Below are positions 5,366-5,983 of a stretch of DNA of 5,983 bases, in pieces. Numbering within the stretch: the first letter of the stretch is position 1; every line of letters begins with the position of its first letter. The stretch spans positions 1 through 5,983 of the forward strand of contig JBGOTT010000260.1 in assembly GCA_041476585.1 (NCBI GenBank). The letters are read 5' to 3'. The notes below the pieces were generated by a model. The model searched no databases and was not told the DNA's origin. It saw nothing but the letters and a program-made list of their open reading frames with translations. The DNA comes from JADGRQ01 sp041476585 (lineage in GTDB: Bacteria; Pseudomonadota; Gammaproteobacteria; Burkholderiales; SG8-39). Made by a program: the position numbers and the translations under genes.

Positions 5366-5424
5366 GGAATGCTTGTCGAATCGCCACCGGGACAATTACC
5401 GCCGCTCCGTCATTCCATTTTTTT
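5366..5424 (+). terminator. Terminator-like nested inverted repeat followed by T7 (plus strand)
   Basis: GGAATG (5366-5371) pairs with CATTCC (5411-5416), and inside it TTGTC (5373-5377) pairs with GACAA (5391-5395). Seven T follow (5418-5424) after a single A. On the plus strand this resembles a loose intrinsic terminator, but the loops are large and no plus-strand gene is known just before it. On the minus strand the A-run would lie upstream of the trp promoter. Confidence 0.25.
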
Positions 5425-5479
5425 CAGACTCGCGCACTGGACACGTCGCGCAAGGAATCGGTGGTCTGATATCGCTTTG

Positions 5480-5983
5480 CTAGCCTTTGCCTTCGCCGCC
5501 CGGTTCCCTGCTGTAGTCCTTCAAAAACAAAACCTCGCGCACGACGCCGTCGTGCGAAAGCTGTACGTACAGGTAGTATGGCTCCTGGGTGGGACCGTAC
5601 ATCCGGTACTCCCAGACGTCGCGCTGCTGGCGGTCCAGGCGGCTGATTCGCCCCGGCGGACCGAACTGTTCCCGCACCTGGTCGGTCGTGGTCACCCCCG
5701 GAACGAGTTTCTGCAGGTTCTCCACGGCCAGCAACTGGTCGATCGATCGCACGACGCCGCTGGAGGACATGTGGACCGCGAAGGTGTGCATTCCTTCCGG
5801 ACCACGCGGGTAGTACCAGACGGTGTCGCCGTTGGACACCGTCAGGCGCTCCGCGGGGGCGCCCATCAGCGCCTGCACATCGTTTGCCGTCGATTGTCCG
5901 GGCACGAGCCCGCGGCCGTCGTACGAGGCGCAGCCCGCAAGCAGGAAGATCGCGCCCCATATGACAAACTGTTTCGGCTTCAT
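5480..5983 (-). CDS. Lipoprotein with two tandem BamE/SmpA-like domains
   Basis: This 167-residue protein starts with a short lipoprotein signal: MKPK, a hydrophobic core, and the lipobox LAGC with the acylated cysteine at C18; Ala19 and Ser20 favour the outer membrane in the usual sorting rule. Two similar halves follow. Residues 26-81 begin LVPGQSTANDVQALMG and end GVVRSI; residues 93-152 begin LVPGVTTTDQVREQFG and end GVVREV. Each has the G-x-[ST]-T-x-x-x-V...G-x-P...W-x-Y pattern of the BamE/SmpA/OmlA fold. BamE itself has a single copy and helps the outer-membrane assembly machine, so this is probably a duplicated paralogue with unknown role. The ATG coincides with the window edge, so its upstream signals cannot be seen. 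A Gly/Glu/Lys-rich tail ends the protein. It points toward trpG but is separated by 434 bp. Confidence 0.82.
   Translation of the reverse strand: MKPKQFVIWGAIFLLAGCASYDGRGLVPGQSTANDVQALMGAPAERLTVSNGDTVWYYPRGPEGMHTFAVHMSSSGVVRSIDQLLAVENLQKLVPGVTTTDQVREQFGPPGRISRLDRQQRDVWEYRMYGPTQEPYYLYVQLSHDGVVREVLFLKDYSREPGGEGKG

Larger units (their letters stand above)
5046..5479 (-). other. 434-bp gap between the lipoprotein gene and trpG, probable trp regulatory region
   Basis: I see no convincing conventional gene on either strand. Short open frames exist (for example plus 5125-5337), but they have no ribosome site and no recognisable protein. The stretch holds a promoter-like sequence (5264-5292), a possible short Trp-containing leader frame (5195-5257), stem-loops between 5110 and 5179, and a plus-strand inverted repeat followed by T7 (5366-5424). 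There is no remnant of trpE. Confidence 0.6.

Noticed and set aside
5424..5960. Alternative minus-strand frame (178 codons) over the lipoprotein gene
   Set aside because: It is Arg/Gly-rich with no signal peptide or domain. The overlapping frame at 5480-5983 has a lipobox and two BamE-like repeats.

Overview
The window reads like part of a betaproteobacterial chromosome. The coding sequence is GC-rich, the outer-membrane porin is of the Burkholderiales type, the TrpG/TrpD/TrpC proteins look betaproteobacterial, and there is a small lipoprotein with BamE-like repeats. This assignment is inference from protein style and base composition, not from a database search.

Layout from left to right. 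(1) Positions 1-1063, minus strand: the first 354 codons of a porin gene that runs off the left edge. Its leader (1064 to about 1230) carries a perfect hairpin, with a candidate promoter at 1235-1262. (2) Positions 1366-1910, plus strand: a MazE-like antitoxin (DUF3018 type) and a MazF/PemK toxin overlapping by ATGA, behind an AT-rich stretch with two short palindromes. (3) Positions 2011-2654, plus strand: a second toxin-antitoxin pair, an AbrB-fold (VapB-like) antitoxin and a PIN-domain (VapC-like) toxin, also overlapping by ATGA. It has a good sigma-70 promoter and an operator-like TTACC/GGTAA repeat cluster. (4) Positions 5045 down to 2603, minus strand: a compact trpG-trpD-trpC operon with ATGA overlap and 2-nt spacing. 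The trpC end overlaps the PIN toxin gene tail to tail by 52 bp. (5) Positions 5046-5479: a 434-bp gap with no conventional gene. It contains a promoter-like sequence, a possible 20-codon leader peptide with two Trp codons, several inverted repeats, and a plus-strand inverted repeat followed by seven T. (6) Positions 5480-5983, minus strand: a lipoprotein with two tandem BamE/SmpA-like domains, its start codon at the window edge.

How the genes work together. trpG, trpD and trpC supply the glutaminase subunit of anthranilate synthase, anthranilate phosphoribosyltransferase and indole-3-glycerol-phosphate synthase, three tryptophan biosynthesis functions. trpE, the usual partner of trpG, is not next to it in this window. 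The two toxin-antitoxin modules form a small accessory block between the porin and the end of trpC. Its right junction seems to have altered the end of trpC, whose last 17 residues lie entirely within the overlap and fall outside the recognisable enzyme domain. The most speculative but interesting point is the possible Trp-codon leader upstream of trpG.
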